This document shows, piece by piece, positions 63,651-64,000 of a stretch of DNA of 64,000 nt; the first letter of the stretch is position 1, and each line of letters starts with the position of its first letter. The position numbers and the translations under genes were made by a program. The stretch is from positions 1-64,000 of the forward strand of contig JAUXSA010000001.1 of NCBI GenBank assembly GCA_030681615.1, read 5' to 3'. The notes below the pieces were generated by a model. That model was not told the DNA's origin and did not search any database. It worked only from the letters and a program-made list of their open reading frames with translations. Source of the stretch: Bacteroidota bacterium (lineage in GTDB: Bacteria; Bacteroidota; Bacteroidia; B-17B0; Aurantibacillaceae).

Positions 63651-64000
63651 ATGCCAGTTAACGATAGAATTATATTAGGAATTGACCCCGGAACAGTAGT
63701 AATGGGCTATGGCCTTATTCATATACAGAATAATGTAGTAAAGCCTATTGGCATTGGTGTAATTAAACTCGATAAATTTGATGATCACACCGTTCGTTTA
63801 AAAATGATCTTTGAACGAACAGTTGCAATTATTGAAGAATACAAACCTGATGAGTTGGCCATTGAAGCACCTTTTTTTGGTAAGAACGTTCAATCGATGT
63901 TAAAGCTGGGTAGGGCACAGGGGGTTGCTATTGCAGCGGCACTAAGTAAAAATATTCCTATAACAGAATACTCTCCCAAAAAAATAAAAATGAGTATTAC
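63651..64000 (+). CDS. ruvC: Crossover junction endodeoxyribonuclease RuvC (3' partial)
   Basis: The ORF track missed this because the frame runs off the window. From ATG 63651 it reads [21 protein letters not shown]..., with the catalytic Asp in GIDPG, the second acidic residue in [11 protein letters not shown], and [15 protein letters not shown], all RuvC hallmarks. RuvC resolves Holliday junctions. About 117 residues are present, and the C-terminal catalytic residues lie outside. It is divergent from the flippase-like gene. Confidence 0.95.
   Translation, partial: MPVNDRIILGIDPGTVVMGYGLIHIQNNVVKPIGIGVIKLDKFDDHTVRLKMIFERTVAIIEEYKPDELAIEAPFFGKNVQSMLKLGRAQGVAIAAALSKNIPITEYSPKKIKMSI

Noticed and set aside
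1-64000. tRNA, rRNA, riboswitch or IS element
   Set aside because: No cloverleaf ending in CCA, rRNA core sequence, recognised riboswitch or transposase ORF was found by eye. A tRNAscan and Rfam run would be needed to exclude weak cases.

Overview
The window looks like a chromosomal segment of a low-GC Bacteroidota bacterium. The evidence is a PorP/SprF-type outer membrane protein of the type IX secretion system (T9SS), a protein with a T9SS type A C-terminal sorting domain, a bifunctional MurF-Alr fusion, DUF4175, GH3-like and PD40 proteins, and several TAnnTTTG-like -7 elements. I cannot place it below phylum. No rRNA, tRNA, CRISPR array, transposase or integrase was seen. Both ends cut through genes: a PorP/SprF protein on the left and ruvC on the right.

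Layout. 1-5 kb: T9SS envelope genes, PorP/SprF followed directly by a 1438-residue PD40/PKD/SPOR protein. 5-11.6 kb: a secreted protein, a beta-propeller receptor with a SpoIIE-type phosphatase, a GH3-like adenylating enzyme and a hypothetical. 11.7-16.6 kb: a tightly coupled three-gene polysaccharide cluster (GH16-like lipoprotein, MBOAT acyltransferase, AlgJ/AlgX-like SGNH protein). 16.7-20.6 kb: DUF4175 plus an RsbW-like ATPase. 21-30 kb: Ig-like lipoprotein, TPR protein, TPR/SpoIIE phosphatase, PabB, T9SS cargo. 30-36.3 kb: metzincin-like protease, NadD, M28 peptidase, thymidine kinase, MurF-Alr. 36.3-38.1 kb: an accessory pocket. 38-47 kb: mostly minus-strand genes, including an exported aminotransferase/RidA pair, OM barrels, an SDR, an amino acid permease and a PAP2 phosphatase. 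47-64 kb: arylsulfotransferase-like protein, MBL-rhodanese, RidA, USP, IleS, a DksA-like fusion, LspA, HemH, a small winged-helix operon, an ABC permease, GT2, a flippase-like protein and RuvC.

How the genes relate. Two SpoIIE-type phosphatases with different sensory N-termini and one RsbW-like ATPase lie within 21 kb, which suggests partner-switching signalling, although no STAS antagonist is visible here. The polysaccharide cluster can be read as a cell-surface O-acylation and cleavage unit. The aminotransferase and the exported RidA look like a periplasmic PLP-enzyme and imine-clearing pair.

Most unusual region. At 36.2-38.1 kb a yjdM gene is bracketed by the real 3' end of murF-alr and a diverged remnant of that same 3' end. 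Immediately downstream, two bulged inverted repeats, each with CTAAC/GTTA-type ends resembling integron attC sites, flank a single ORF with an Imm11/DUF1629-like look. Other oddities are a repeat-derived in-frame insertion in ileS, a receptor-phosphatase gene without a canonical start codon, and several families of palindromic intergenic repeats.
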